Assembly: GCA_038501625.1 (NCBI GenBank)
Contig: JAZAYU010000018.1
Location: forward strand, 9,547,171 to 9,611,170
Direction: 5' to 3'
Length of the DNA: 64,000 nt
Origin: Corbicula japonica
Taxonomy: Eukaryota > Mollusca > Bivalvia > Venerida > Cyrenidae
Below the pieces are notes generated by a model that was given only the letters and a program-made list of their open reading frames with translations, did not search any database and had not been told where the DNA came from. The position numbers were made by a program, and so were the translations under genes. Position 1 is the first letter of the stretch; each line of letters starts with the position of its first letter. This document shows positions 1-11,096 of this stretch, in pieces.

Positions 1-1210
1 TGGCCAGAAGCTTTGAGCGTAGATATTACTATTTCTTTTACAAGTAACGAATTTAAAATGGCATGGGAGTACATGTACAATGTAGCTGGAGCTCTTTTCA
101 TGTGAATTTAAAATTGTGATGGGGAGGGTGTTGGGACCGAGGGAGTCCCTTGTTTGTCCAATAACTCCACTCGAAACGTTTTGAAACAATGGTGCAATCT
201 TGTGCATTGGGCGTTCTGGTGCACGTCAGGTGGATTCACCCGCGTAATTGCAAATACGCGCCTGAATGGAGTGTTAGTTAGTATTTATTACATTAAATTT
301 TGTTTTTGTATAAAATAAATGTGTCGCGTAAAATATATAATTTAAAATTAATTGTTTTTATGGAAAACGCTTCGAATATACACCAGACCAGGCTGTTCCA
401 AGCTCGTAGACGGTTATTAATTTACGTTATTTTCATTAATTGTGTATATTTACACAATGTATGCTAGTTTCATTTCTTCTCTAAGTCAAGTGAGATTGAA
501 TTAAATGAACTAATTTGTCTTGAAATCAATTATAAAATGTATTTTAAATCTTTAGTGATGTTTTCTTAAATGAATCCAATAATGTTTACTTACCCCGTAA
601 GGTCGAAATTAGAATAGTTTTTAATTGAAAGGTCGGTAATTATAAATTGGGTACTTTGAAGGGGGTTTATTAATTAAAACTGCTGCTGGTTAATAAGGTG
701 TCTATGTTTTTTCCTGGAAATGAGGGGTCCTATTAAAACAAAAAAGAAATTTAGACTAATTTTCTAGTTGCTTGGCCTTAAATTGCATAAAATGCATTTT
801 AGCATAATTTAAGATAACTCTAGCTAAACTGTTTAATTATTACAAGCTTAATTTTATACATCGAAGAATCTGGTTGGCAGGTGATCACAAAGAGTTACAT
901 GTTTGTGTAAGTCAATGTTAACGGACAAAAAGTGACCAGAACTTTGGGTGAGTGTAATTATGATAATACAAGTGTGAGAATTGATGCCAGTGCAGCAGTT
1001 TCATTGATGCAGTCTTAGCGAAAGTTGATACCCGCGAAGTAAAATGATACCACTGAAGTAAAATTTCATGACTTCCTGTTGATTATTTGAATTCGACGCA
1101 CTAACGAATTTGTTCTATTTATCTGTTTACAAATGTAAATTGTTTGCATACAATTTGATGTCAAATAAAATCATATATGTTATGTTATGTTATATATGTA
1201 TACCGGTATA
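1..1210. other. Intergenic, mostly dispersed repeat
   Basis: No gene is visible. About 450-950 belongs to a repeat family with related copies at 9440-9840 and 40240-40620 and inverted copies at 21648-22010 and 49078-49440. The shared right-end motif ACTCACCCAAAGTTCT appears here on the minus strand. Confidence 0.6.
450..950 (+). repeat. Dispersed repeat family R1, copy 1
   Basis: Read on the minus strand it begins ACACTCACCCAAAGTTCT, then GGTCACTTTT, and contains a conserved stretch around GCATTTTATG and CAAGCAACTAGAAAATT. The same order recurs at 21648-22010 and 49078-49440. No coding potential; probably a non-autonomous transposon about 500 bp long. Confidence 0.6.
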
Positions 1211-1457
1211 GTCCAACAGCATTGACCTGGCACTCTTAAATTTGACCCTGTAGTCGGTATATTTCGTAAACTGTTTGTAAGGATTCGAACCGGAGACCAT
1301 CAGATCCGTAGTCCGGCATGTATACCAATACACAACAACTCACTGACGTTCGGAGTGTACAATTATATCAATTTGTTCTCTGGTTACTTGAATGTACCAG
1401 TGTTTTTCCTATGACCTTTACGAAATTTAATGAGGTGCCAGGTCAATAATGTTGGAC
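1211..1457. mobile_element. 247-bp TIR element enclosing a tRNA-Arg-like sequence
   Basis: The left arm GTCCAACAGCATTGACCTGG (1211-1270, ending TTTCGTAAA) is inverted at 1416-1457. Between the arms, on the minus strand around 1272-1345, lies a tRNA-like stretch with GGACTACGGATC at the anticodon position (as in tRNA-Arg ACG) and a B box GGTTCGAATCC. The 5' half and acceptor stem are too degraded for a functional tRNA. Confidence 0.65.
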
Positions 1458-1725
1458 AATACATGACCGGTTTCTGACCTAAGCGGCATCTATTGTTTTA
1501 CGATGTTCCTCGTTTAACTTTTTAAAGTCGGATATAAATCAATGACAGTAAATGACCTGATCTTGTCCTTATTTATACGTTTTCAAATCATTTTGATTTG
1601 TTTTAAATCAGTTCGTCTTTACCGACTTTTTGTCCAGCTTAAAAATAAATAATTACAGTAAATAATTACTATGCTCACGTAAATTCCATGTGTAGTATCT
1701 TTTTGTATGACGAGTCATCTAAGTA

Positions 1726-4381
1726 TGGTGGCTGATTTATGCCATTTCGTTTTTTCGTTATTTCGCCGCGAAATAACGCCAAGCGAAAAGACGAAATAAC
1801 GAAAAAACGCCACGCGAAAAGACGAAATAACGAAAAAACGCCACGCGAAAATACGAAATAACGAAAGAACGCCACGCGAAATAACGAAAAAACGCTATTT
1901 TTGCGCGAAATAACGAAAAGTCGCAGTACGAAAAAACGCCAATTTTACTGCACAAAATAGCGTTCTTTCTAGCTTCGCCTGGCGTTTTTTCGTTATTTCG
2001 CTTGGCGTCTTTTCGTTATTTCGCTCGGCGTCTTTTCGCTCGGCGTTATTTCGTTATTTCGCCTGGCGTTTTTTCGTTGTTTCGCCTGGCGTTTTTTCGT
2101 TGTTTCGCGTGGCGTTTTTTCGTTATTTCGTATTTTCGCGTGGCGTTTTTTCGTTATTTCGTCTTTTCGCGTGGCGTCTTTTCGTTATTTCGCTTGGCGT
2201 TTTTTCGTTATTTCGTATTTTCGCGTGGCGTTTTTTCGTTATTTCGTCTTTTCGCGTGGCGTCTTTTCGTTATTTCGCTTGGCTTTTTTTCGTATTTTCG
2301 CGTGGCGTTTTTTCGTTATTTCGTCTTTTCGTGTGGCGTCTTTTCGTTGTTTCGCGTGGCGTCTTTTCGCTTGGCGTTGTTTCGTTATTTCGCGTGGCGT
2401 TATTTAGCTTGGCGTTTTTTCGTCTTTTCGCCTTCCGGTTGACATGCGCAAAGTGTAGCAACAGTAAAGCTGGACATATGGGTAAAAACAACTATTCACG
2501 GACGGAAGGAGGGACGGACAGACGGACGGACGCGGCGGGGGATAGAAATGGAAGGGCAGAGGCGGTACCAATGAATTTTCCCAACCACCACCACCAAAAA
2601 GTTTTGATTGGTTCGAGTTTTGAGAAATAAAAGTCAAAAAAAAAAGAAATACAGGTGGGGTGTGATGGATAGGTGCCTGAATTCCCACCAAATCCCAACA
2701 ACAAAAATATTTGTTGGTTTGAGTTGATTAACAAATAAAATAAACTAGAGCTCCGCGAGTCAGATGTGTCGCCTAACGAAATTTTTGTTAGTTTATTGAT
2801 GTACAGTTATTAGCAATGTATTTGCACAAAATTCACATATAAAATAACCTTTTAATTGTCTGATTGCAAGAAACATGCACAACAACTTAAGTCCTTGGCA
2901 AGAAAGGCACTTTTAAAAAAAATCAAGGGAATAATTTAAAAGAATGACAAGAAATGCTCTATAAAGTCAATCAAAGGGGAATAATTTAACGACATTTATG
3001 GGACAAAATATGAGCAATATTGTCGCAAAGCATACCTAACACTGCTTTTATGAAACAAGCATACCAAGTTTGGAGTCATTTGAACATATTGTGACATTGT
3101 TACGCTCCTAACAAGAAATGCTCTATAAAAATCAAAGAAAATAATTCAAAAACGGAACAAGGTAGAGTTACGGTTCTTGTGCAGTGCACTTCGAGTCATT
3201 GCAAGAAACATGCATACCAAGTTTGGAGTCATTTGAACCTATGGTCACCGTGACAGTTACGCTCCGCACAAGAAATGCTCTGTAAAATAAATCAAAGGGC
3301 AATAATTAAACAACGAAAGAAGGTAGAGTTACGGTTCTTGTGCATTGCACTTTGAGTCATTGCCAGAAACATGCATTCCGAGCGAAGAGACGCCAAGCGA
3401 AATAACGAAAAGACGCCAAGCGAAATAACGCCACGCGAAATAACGAAAAAACGCCGAGCGAAAAGACGCCAAGAGAAATAACGAAAAGACGCCACGCGAA
3501 AAGACGAAATAACGAAAAAAAGCCTCGCGAAAATACGAAATAACGAAAAAACGCCACGCGAAATAACGAAAAGACGCCACGCGAAAAGACGAAATAACGA
3601 AAAAACGCCACTCGAAAATACGAAATAACGAAACAACGCCAAGCGAAATAACGAAAAGACGCCACGCGAAAAGACGAAATAACGAAAAAACGCCACTCGA
3701 AAATACGAAATAACGAAAAGACGCCACGCGAAAAGACGAAATAACGAAAAAACGCCACGCGAAAATACGAAATAACGAAAAAACGTCTGGCGAAAATACG
3801 AAATAACGAAAAAACGCCAAGCGAAATATCGAAAAGACGCCACGCGAAAAGACTAAATAATGAAAAAACGCCACGCGAAAATACGAAATAACGAAAAAAC
3901 GACACGCGAAATAACGAAAAGACGCCACGCGAAAAGACGAAATAACGAAAAAACGCCACGCGAAAATACGAAATAACGAAAAAACGCCAAGCGAAATAAC
4001 GAAAAGACGCCACGCGTAAAGACGAAATAACGAAAAAACGCCAGGCGAAATAACAAAATAACGCCGAGCGAAAAGACGCCAAGCGAAATAACGAAAAGAC
4101 GCCACGCGAAATAACGAAAAAACGCCAGGCGAAGCTAGAAAGAACGCTATTTTGTACAGTTAAATTGGCGTTTTATTGCACGGCGACATTTCGTTATTTC
4201 GCGCAAAAATAGCGTTTTTTCGTTATTTCGCGTGGCGTTCTTTCGTTATTTCGTCTTTTCGCGTGGCGTTTTTTCGTTATTTCGTCTTTTCGCGTGGCGT
4301 TTTTTCGTTATTTCGTCTTTTCGCTTGGCGTTATTTCGCGGCGAAATAACGAAAAAACGAAATGGCATAAATCAGCCACCA
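1726..4381. mobile_element. 2.66 kb foldback-like element with satellite-built inverted arms
   Basis: Both ends start TGGTGGCTGATTTATGCCAT as inverted copies and are flanked by TA (1724-1725 and 4382-4383). The left arm (1726-2440) and right arm (3375-4381) are arrays of 23- and 31-bp units around CGCGTGGCGTTTTTTCG and CGTTATTTCG. Each arm is split into an outer and an inner block of opposite orientation, joined by a sequence containing GAACGCTATTTT. The interior (2441-3374) holds a GGAC-rich tract and about three 158-bp repeats beginning CAAGAAATGCTCT. Long frames in the arms arise only because the units lack stop codons. Organisation resembles Drosophila FB elements, but the TA target site does not match FB's 9-bp duplication. 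Confidence 0.85.
2866..3374. repeat. About 158-bp tandem repeats in the foldback element core
   Basis: AAGAAATGCTCTRTAAA recurs near 2949, 3113 and 3271, and GTTACGGTTCTTGTGCA and CATGCATACCAAGTTTGGAG recur with the same spacing. There is no coding potential. Confidence 0.75.
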
Positions 4382-4383
4382 TA

Positions 4384-6161
4384 TCAAAGGCTTTAATTAT
4401 ACCTTGAATTCGTTTAGATCAATAACTGCTTGATCACAAAAAGAACAGTAAAATTATGTTGAAAGACGCACCCAGTTTGATTAAAATTATCTGAAAATAG
4501 CTAGGTTATCAGTCTCTAAATATTGTTTTATCAACAACCGTACGAACCAATCAGATTGTCGCTTACAAACTCGCAAAAGTACATGATGATTGGCATTATT
4601 GTCGAACCTGTTCAAAACGATATATTGTATATTGTATCAATGTATCACAGTATATGGGAAGTGTTGAAACTCGTCATGAAGTATTCTTTACCGAAGAAAG
4701 GTGTGTTTTATGTGGTACTGCAATTATTTCAGCTGTAATGACATCTTCAGATAATTGTTTGAATCATGATTCCTGTATTCACTGTTTCTTAATATAGCGC
4801 TGTTACGTTGTTTCTGACTTCGATGAGATTGATGAAGCACATTAAATAAACATAAAAGCAAGGTTTGTTCTTTCTGCAGCAGCATGCTTGCATAATATGC
4901 AAATACCTCAGATTCAAAAATGTTATTCCAAGCACAGTTCCATTTTTCATTTTCATTTTTATTCTGCCCTTTACGTCTCAACCAGTTAGGATCAAGAAAA
5001 CTGTGGTAATTTCTACCACAGTTTTCTGGTTTTCGCATCCAATTTAATTCCATCGTTTTCACTGCAATGAAAATGTCCAAACTCGTTCGAGTGTATTCAT
5101 GTATTGTTATAATAACAGTTCAATCTATACAATTATAATTATTTCACCAAAAACCTGTTAAACTAACCAAGGTACCTGCATATTACTTGATTTGATTTAG
5201 CGTAAAAGCCGATGATAACCAATGGTACTTATTAGTTAGATTTTGAACAAAAAACATGTTGAGATTGTAGTTGTTTAGCATAAAAACATACACGTTTCAT
5301 ATTTAGTGTCACACATTTGGATTCTATTTTTCGAGGAAGTGTTTTTAAGGTATTAAGGGGTTGAAAAACCAATTGAAGCCCCCAAAGTTGTCCATTTTCT
5401 TCTTCAAAACTACTAATATGCACCGTATATTTACGCACAAATGACATCCGATGCTTTGTTATGGTCAATCACAAGTCTGTTTTGTTTTCCTTTCTTTACA
5501 TGAAAGACTTTTTTATGAATAATAAAAGGTATCCCATTCCTTCAGTACTAATTTTCGCTTATAACTTATATGAACGAAAAAATGTTTGGGTTATTTTTTA
5601 AAATTTTCCAATCAGTAAAGATCTAATACAACAACCACTAGGCGGTGATAAAATGTTTAATTCAAGGTCACAATTTACAAGAAACAGTACTTTTGAAAAC
5701 GTTAACCTATAAATAGCTTTCATTCATATGCTGCGTTTTAAAATTTTAAAATAATACAAAATTTTGTAAAGCGTTATCATTAAAACATTTTTTTTGGTTT
5801 GTGAAAATATTTTAAAACGTTTTATTTAAATGGTCCGAGGTACATTTGTTTCGTTCAAACTGTAAGGGGAGGTAATTGCTGGTACCAGTAGTTACTTGAA
5901 ATCGGTATTAAATCTGTTTGTTAAATAAAATCCATGCACGAAGCAATAGGGTTTAGCTTTTTAAGTAAACATGACATCGGTTAGTAAAGAAATTCCATAA
6001 TGAAACAATGGTTGGTAAAAAAATATTTCGTCAGGTTTTGTCAAATCTCCTTTCCCTTCCTCTTGAATGACGTCATGAAACCACTCAGCAATTTCTCCTA
6101 TTGGTCACAATAAACAACTCGTGTAACCTGAAAATAAAATGTTTCTCGGTGAAAAGGTAAT
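4384..6161. other. Intergenic, no gene recognised
   Basis: AT-rich sequence. A 118-codon minus-strand frame at 4724-5080 has a composition unlike any family I know and no splice context. The only distinct structure is the hairpin at 4995-5027. Confidence 0.5.
4995..5027. repeat. Perfect 14-bp-stem hairpin
   Basis: AGAAAACTGTGGTA is followed after five bases by its exact reverse complement. It could be a small MITE core or a transcribed hairpin; nothing else is shown. Confidence 0.7.
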
Positions 6162-7535
6162 CAACAAGAGCTGTCAGAGGAGACAGCGTGCTCGACTATT
6201 CGAATCATTTGAAACAAATGCAATTTAAAGATTAAAACAATAACAACTATGGCCATACATTCATGTTCAATCAGCAAAAATATTAACAAGTGAATGGTAA
6301 GAGAGAAATTCATTTCAAATAACAGAAATAATTTCTGTGACCTTGACCTTGGACATACTGGCATGGGTAATATACCCAACACACTGCCTTGTCATGGTGA
6401 ACATTTGTGCCAAGTTATTTTGAAAACCCTCCATTCAAAACAAAGTTATAGCCCGGACAAGAAAATTCTATTTTTAGTTACAGTGACCTTGACATTGGAC
6501 CTACAGGCATGGGCATGGTAAGCAACACACCACATTGTCATGATGAACATTTGTGTCAAGTTATTTTGAAATCACTCTATTCCTAATGAAGTTACAGCCC
6601 TGACAAGAGAATTCTATTTTTAGTAACAGTGACCTTGACCTTGGATCTACAGAAATGGGTATAGCGTGGACATACCGCCTTGTCATAGTGAACCTTTGTG
6701 CCAAGTTATTTTGAAATCCCTCCATTCATAACGAAGTAACAGCTCGGACAAGAGAATTCTATTTTTAGTAACAGTGACCTTTACCTTGGACCTACAGGCC
6801 TGGGCATGTAACAGTGACCTTGACCTTGGACCTACAAGCATGGATATTGTACGCGACACACCGCCTTGTCAAGGTAAACATTTATGCCAAGTTATTTTGA
6901 AATCCCTCCATTCATAATGAAGTTAAGGCCCAAGTGTATATTTTGCTTTACACAAAATGTAAGTGAAAAAGGGGCATAATTTAAAAAATATTGGATGCAG
7001 GGTTATGGGTCTTGTTGGTTATGATGTAGATTTTGATAGTGAAAATATATTTCAAGTTTCAAGGCAATATCTTAAGTAGTATTAAAGTTATGGGCAAATT
7101 GCTTAACACAAAATATAAGATAAAGGGGCATAACTTGAAACATATTGACAGCAGAGTTGTGGGTCTTGTTGGTAATGATGTAGAATTTGATGGTGAATAT
7201 ATATTCCAAGTTTCAAGTTGATATCTCAAGTAGTTTACAAGTTATGGACCAAGTGCATATTTTGCTTAACGCAAAATTTAAGTAAAAAAGGGGCATAACT
7301 TAAAAAGTATTTGTAGCAGAGTTATGGGTGTTGTTGGTAATGATGTAGAATTTGATGGTGAATATATATTTCAAGTTTCAAGTTGATATCGTAAGTAGTT
7401 TTCAAGTGATGGACCAAAGTGCATTTTTTGTTTAACGCATTTGTTTAACGGACGCCGACGGGAACGCCGACGCCGACGCCGACACCGGGGCGAGTAGGAT
7501 AGCTCCCCTATTCTTCGAATAGTCGAGCTACAAAT
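6162..7535 (+). mobile_element. 1.37 kb tandem-core (pearl/Helentron-like) element
   Basis: It begins AACAAGAGCTGTCAGAGGAG and carries the inverted pair GCTCGACTATTCGAA (near 6191) and TTCGAATAGTCGAGC (near 7516). The first core array has a 146-bp period marked by GTGACCTTGACCTTGGA at 6337, 6483, 6629 and 6774. A second array of about 146-162 bp follows, marked by AAGTTATGG and GGGGCATAACTT. Near the right end lie a GACGCC-rich tract and CCCCTATTCTTCGAATAG. No protein is encoded. The layout fits non-autonomous Helentron-type elements known from bivalves (inference). Confidence 0.75.
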
Positions 7536-7574
7536 GGCAAAAAACTTCATACTATACTGTAGTTAACGTGTGAT

Positions 7575-7666
7575 ATATACTTAAAGAAATAAGAATCGAA
7601 ACTTATTGAAACACGAAATTTATTTCGTTTGCAAAGAAGTTGCGTTTCATATTTCTTTAAGTATAT
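7575..7666. mobile_element. Palindromic MITE, family P1, copy 1
   Basis: ATATACTTAAAGAAATAAGA at the left is inverted at the right end (TTTCTTTAAGTATAT). Arms are about 40 bp around a TTTATTTCG centre. Two related hairpins lie at 36885-37070. Confidence 0.7.
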
Positions 7667-8048
7667 TAAAATAATACTGGGTCAGATCCAGAGGGGATTT
7701 AGTGGAGTAGACCGATGTCAGTTTACGGGCAGACCTTTTTCGGTGGTGGGGGAGTTTGGCAACAAAGTTGAACAGAACTATAACTTTCTTCTCAATCATG
7801 TTGTGAATGTTCGCGATTTGTTGTACATTGTACTATTGTCGAAGAAATAAATGTTCTTTAAACCAATTTTGGGAATAATCGCATAACTATTATAAAACTG
7901 CCCCAAATGAACCCCCTTCCTGGAAATCTTACATCCGACCCTATAATATGACAAATAATTATCATAATATGTCTGACTGCGTATAAGAGGTATTTCTATA
8001 AAATATTTCTTGTTTAAAAGGTGTCTGGTCACGTATCAGGTCTGAAGC

Positions 8049-8176
8049 TTATAAAGCTGAGATTGGAAACCAGTCTCAAATCTCAAGCATCTGATTGGCT
8101 GAAATGGCGACTGGTCGCCATTTCAGCCAATCAGATGCTTGAGATTTGAGACTGGTTTCCATGCTCAGTTTTATAA
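8049..8176. mobile_element. Near-perfect 128-bp palindromic MITE, family P2
   Basis: Two 47-bp arms (8065-8111 and 8114-8160) are exact reverse complements separated by only TG. The outer part TTATAAARCTGAG extends the palindrome with a few mismatches. A degraded copy is at 59953-60050. Confidence 0.85.
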
Positions 8177-8896
8177 CCTTGGGCACAGGTCAAAAATGTT
8201 AAGTGTTTTCAAATATCAAAATTTACACGACTTCAATACAATGTCATACGTAACACCTAATTATAATTTGATCATCTTTGCCTGACTTGAAAACTTACGT
8301 AACGATTACCTTATTATTGTATCATCTCTATCGGTCTCAAATATTCATGTAACGATTATTATATAGTACCATCCCTGATACCATTTCTGTCTCCAATACA
8401 TATCATAATTTAATTTAATTTTACCACGATCTGCCTCCAATACTGGTGAAAACAGGGGAAACTAGCTTTAGCTTGCTTTCTGCAGATTGTTCGTAAATGG
8501 CAAAACATCTCAAACATTAACAAACATTGGTAGTTTGTTTACGCAGGATGGTAAAAAAGTACATATTTTCTTTTTGTAGATAATGTTGTTTGCCCATACT
8601 CCACAATTTTCTTTATGTGTCTTCTTAATGAGAAAGAAAAATGTTGTTACACATAGGGTTTAAAACTAAGCACCAAACAAAAGAAGAAAATAATTATATT
8701 CGAATGTGGAAGACAAACTACTACTTCAGGATTCGAGTAAATAAAAAAATAACCAAAGTTCTATCCACACCGATTATATTTTTTTCACTTTCTCGGGTTG
8801 GAATCGAAGTATATTCATGAAAATGTAAACATAATATGATGCATCATTTTACTTCTTTGATTGAAAATAAGATTTAATTTAAATCCTTTCATACTT
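8177..8896. other. Intergenic, nothing recognised
   Basis: AT-rich sequence without a coding signal, repeat or RNA gene that I could identify. Confidence 0.5.
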
Positions 8897-9088
8897 TAAA
8901 ATGATATTGCCTCTACCTGGGAGCGAACCCGCACCGTCACGACGACAGCGTCTAGCCCTGCAATTCCGACAACGCAACCAATTGAGCTAACCGGGACAAC
9001 CCCCAAAAAGGTTGATCGAATAGCCCTGATATACGTTACCATCACTGCATGACATCGGTAACGGGTAATATTACTGATATCAGTACTG
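8897..9088 (-). mobile_element. tRNA-like 192-bp repeat (SINE-like), copy 1
   Basis: On the minus strand it contains an A-box-like TTAGCTCAATTGG and a B box GGTTCGCTCC. It matches 38752-38943 over its full 192 bp, including about 90 bp upstream of the tRNA-like part. The spacing between the boxes is longer than in a tRNA, so this is not a tRNA gene. Confidence 0.75.
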
Positions 9089-10544
9089 TCCATATGTACG
9101 GGGAGACATTTTACGGACGCCACACTGCACAAATAGCGCTACTGTGAAAGAACAAAAAAACACATTTATTATAATCAACGTACGGATTAACACCTGTCAC
9201 AAAATCGTCAGTAGCGGGTTCCGCTATTCTCCGTGAACGAATATCCATGTCTAATTATTTAATTACGTATGTTACATTCTTAAGTAATTATTAACAATTC
9301 AATGCGATTCTGCATTGATTTGATTGCCTAGCTGTTAGAAAGAAGATGTTTAAGCAGTTTAGCCCGTTAAGGTTTATCCTCTGTTCAATGTCTTTTGCCG
9401 ATTTCTTTACTTATTATGGTTTTACCCTCTCCTCGATTACAGTGTTTACAAGTTTCGTTTCTTTCTTAGGTCAAGAGAGATTTTGAGAGGTTTTGTCAAA
9501 GAATCAATTATTAAATGTCTTTTTAATATTTATTAATTGTTTCTTAAATGAATCTTAAAAGAATGAACCGTTTATTTATTACGCAATGTCAAAATTAGAA
9601 CAGTCTTTTATGGAAAGGGGATACTTATAAAAGTGGGTACTTTGATAAAGACTTTTTTTAAACAGAAATGGTGCTGATTAATAAGTGTTTATGTTCACTA
9701 AAGCAACACAAGAAATTTAGAGCAATTTTCTGGTCACTTCACCTTTAAATGCATACAAAAATGTGCAATTTTAACATAATAACTCTCGCCGAACTGTTCC
9801 TGTCAATTATTACACATTACAGCTTAATAAATTGAATAGTTATGTAGGCAACTGTTTACAAATAAAAAAACAACGTCTTTTGTAATGAAAAAATACCGAC
9901 AAATGAGATATTAGAACATTGGTTTAAATCTGGTTATACCGGAATCATAAATCTTAAGCTCAACATTCCCTTTTAAAAAAAATAATCTGCAGCAATTGAT
10001 ACATTAAGGATCCGACAAGAATGTGTAATATATTATGTAATTTACACATATTAAACGAGCTCCGTTTTTTTTTTGAAGAGAGCTTTATATTTAAACTTTT
10101 CCTGGGCGAGTTTAATTTATGCTGTTATTTAAGTGTTACGTGTACTAGACAAGTATTGTCAGAGAAGTTCGCTTGAAAAAGTTTGCGTCGTCTAGGCAAC
10201 GCTGACGTGACATGCCTAATTTAACTTCCAAGAATAACAGCAGTTATTAAATTATTTTCCACGTGTGTAACATACACGAATTCTTATTAATTGTATTTTC
10301 ACGGGAGAAAGTGTTAAGCATTTGATACAAGTTGATTATTATAACAGTATGCAGCAGGTGGGTATCATTCGAGTTGCGTTTGTAGGCAATATCAAGCAAG
10401 ACTGATTTTCGAGCATATGTACACGGTTTACACACGCCACGAGAAATGATACATACTGCAAACTTATGCTCTTATACTATACACCCTTTTCGATCAAAGT
10501 TAATTTAAATGCATAAAACAATGAAAACTCTATCGACAAAGTGG
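9089..10544. other. Intergenic downstream of gene A
   Basis: Apart from the dispersed repeat copy at 9440-9840 I see no gene, RNA or structured repeat. Confidence 0.5.
9440..9840 (+). repeat. Dispersed repeat family R1, copy 2
   Basis: Aligned blocks with copy 1 include TTTCTTAAATGAATC, TCAAAATTAGAACAGT, TGGGTACTTTGA and AGAAATTTAGA-CAATTTTCT. The copies are well diverged with several small indels. Confidence 0.6.
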
Positions 10545-10550
10545 TTTATT
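10545..10550 (-). terminator. Candidate polyadenylation signal for gene A
   Basis: AATAAA on the minus strand lies about 550 bases past the gene A stop codon. The sequence between, 10551-11096, has no other gene signal and is best read as 3' UTR. Confidence 0.35.
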
Positions 10551-11096
10551 ATGTACAAGTGATAACAATAGTACATTTTTGAATAGTGTAAGAATATATT
10601 TATGGTAATAGAAAGTAAATCGATTCAAATTTCCGATATTATTTTGGAGTTCGGTATGTCCGAAGAGTACCGGAAAATTACGATCAGCCTACACAAAGTT
10701 GTTCTGACTTCGCATAGAACAGTAGATAAACGGAATAAGAACAAGCCTGAGAAAGGCATGCCGAATAGATAACTTACAATTATAGACGCACTGCAACCAA
10801 ATTAATTTTTAGAAAAGAATTATTATATAAATTATATCCGGAATGTAATAATAATAATACGGCATGTATTTGACAGATTACTCTCAATTTAGACTGGGAT
10901 ATATATAATTTTTGTGGACAATGAACATAACAAATATTTCCAATTAAACCGAGTAACAGACAAACAAGTCTATGATTGCCAGCCTTTTTCAGGTGTGTCA
11001 TGTTTACTATAGGTTATGAATGTGAGAAATATAGTATAACATTGCATTTGACAAGTCCTATAACTATGACCTAAAACCCATACATGTCAATTACAT

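Noticed and set aside
1272..1345. A functional tRNA-Arg gene.
   Set aside because: Only the anticodon arm and T arm are recognisable; the acceptor stem does not pair and the sequence is enclosed in a TIR element.
2002..4105. Several overlapping long open frames (146-258 codons) rich in FRYF and FSRGVFSLFR.
   Set aside because: They are translations of short satellite units without stop codons in the arms of the foldback element; multiple frames are open at once and there is no splice or start context.
4724..5080. A 118-codon minus-strand frame.
   Set aside because: Composition looks random, with no domain, splice context or neighbouring exon.
8897..9000. A tRNA gene on the minus strand.
   Set aside because: The A and B boxes are too far apart for a tRNA cloverleaf and the same unit recurs with extended flanks at 38752-38943.
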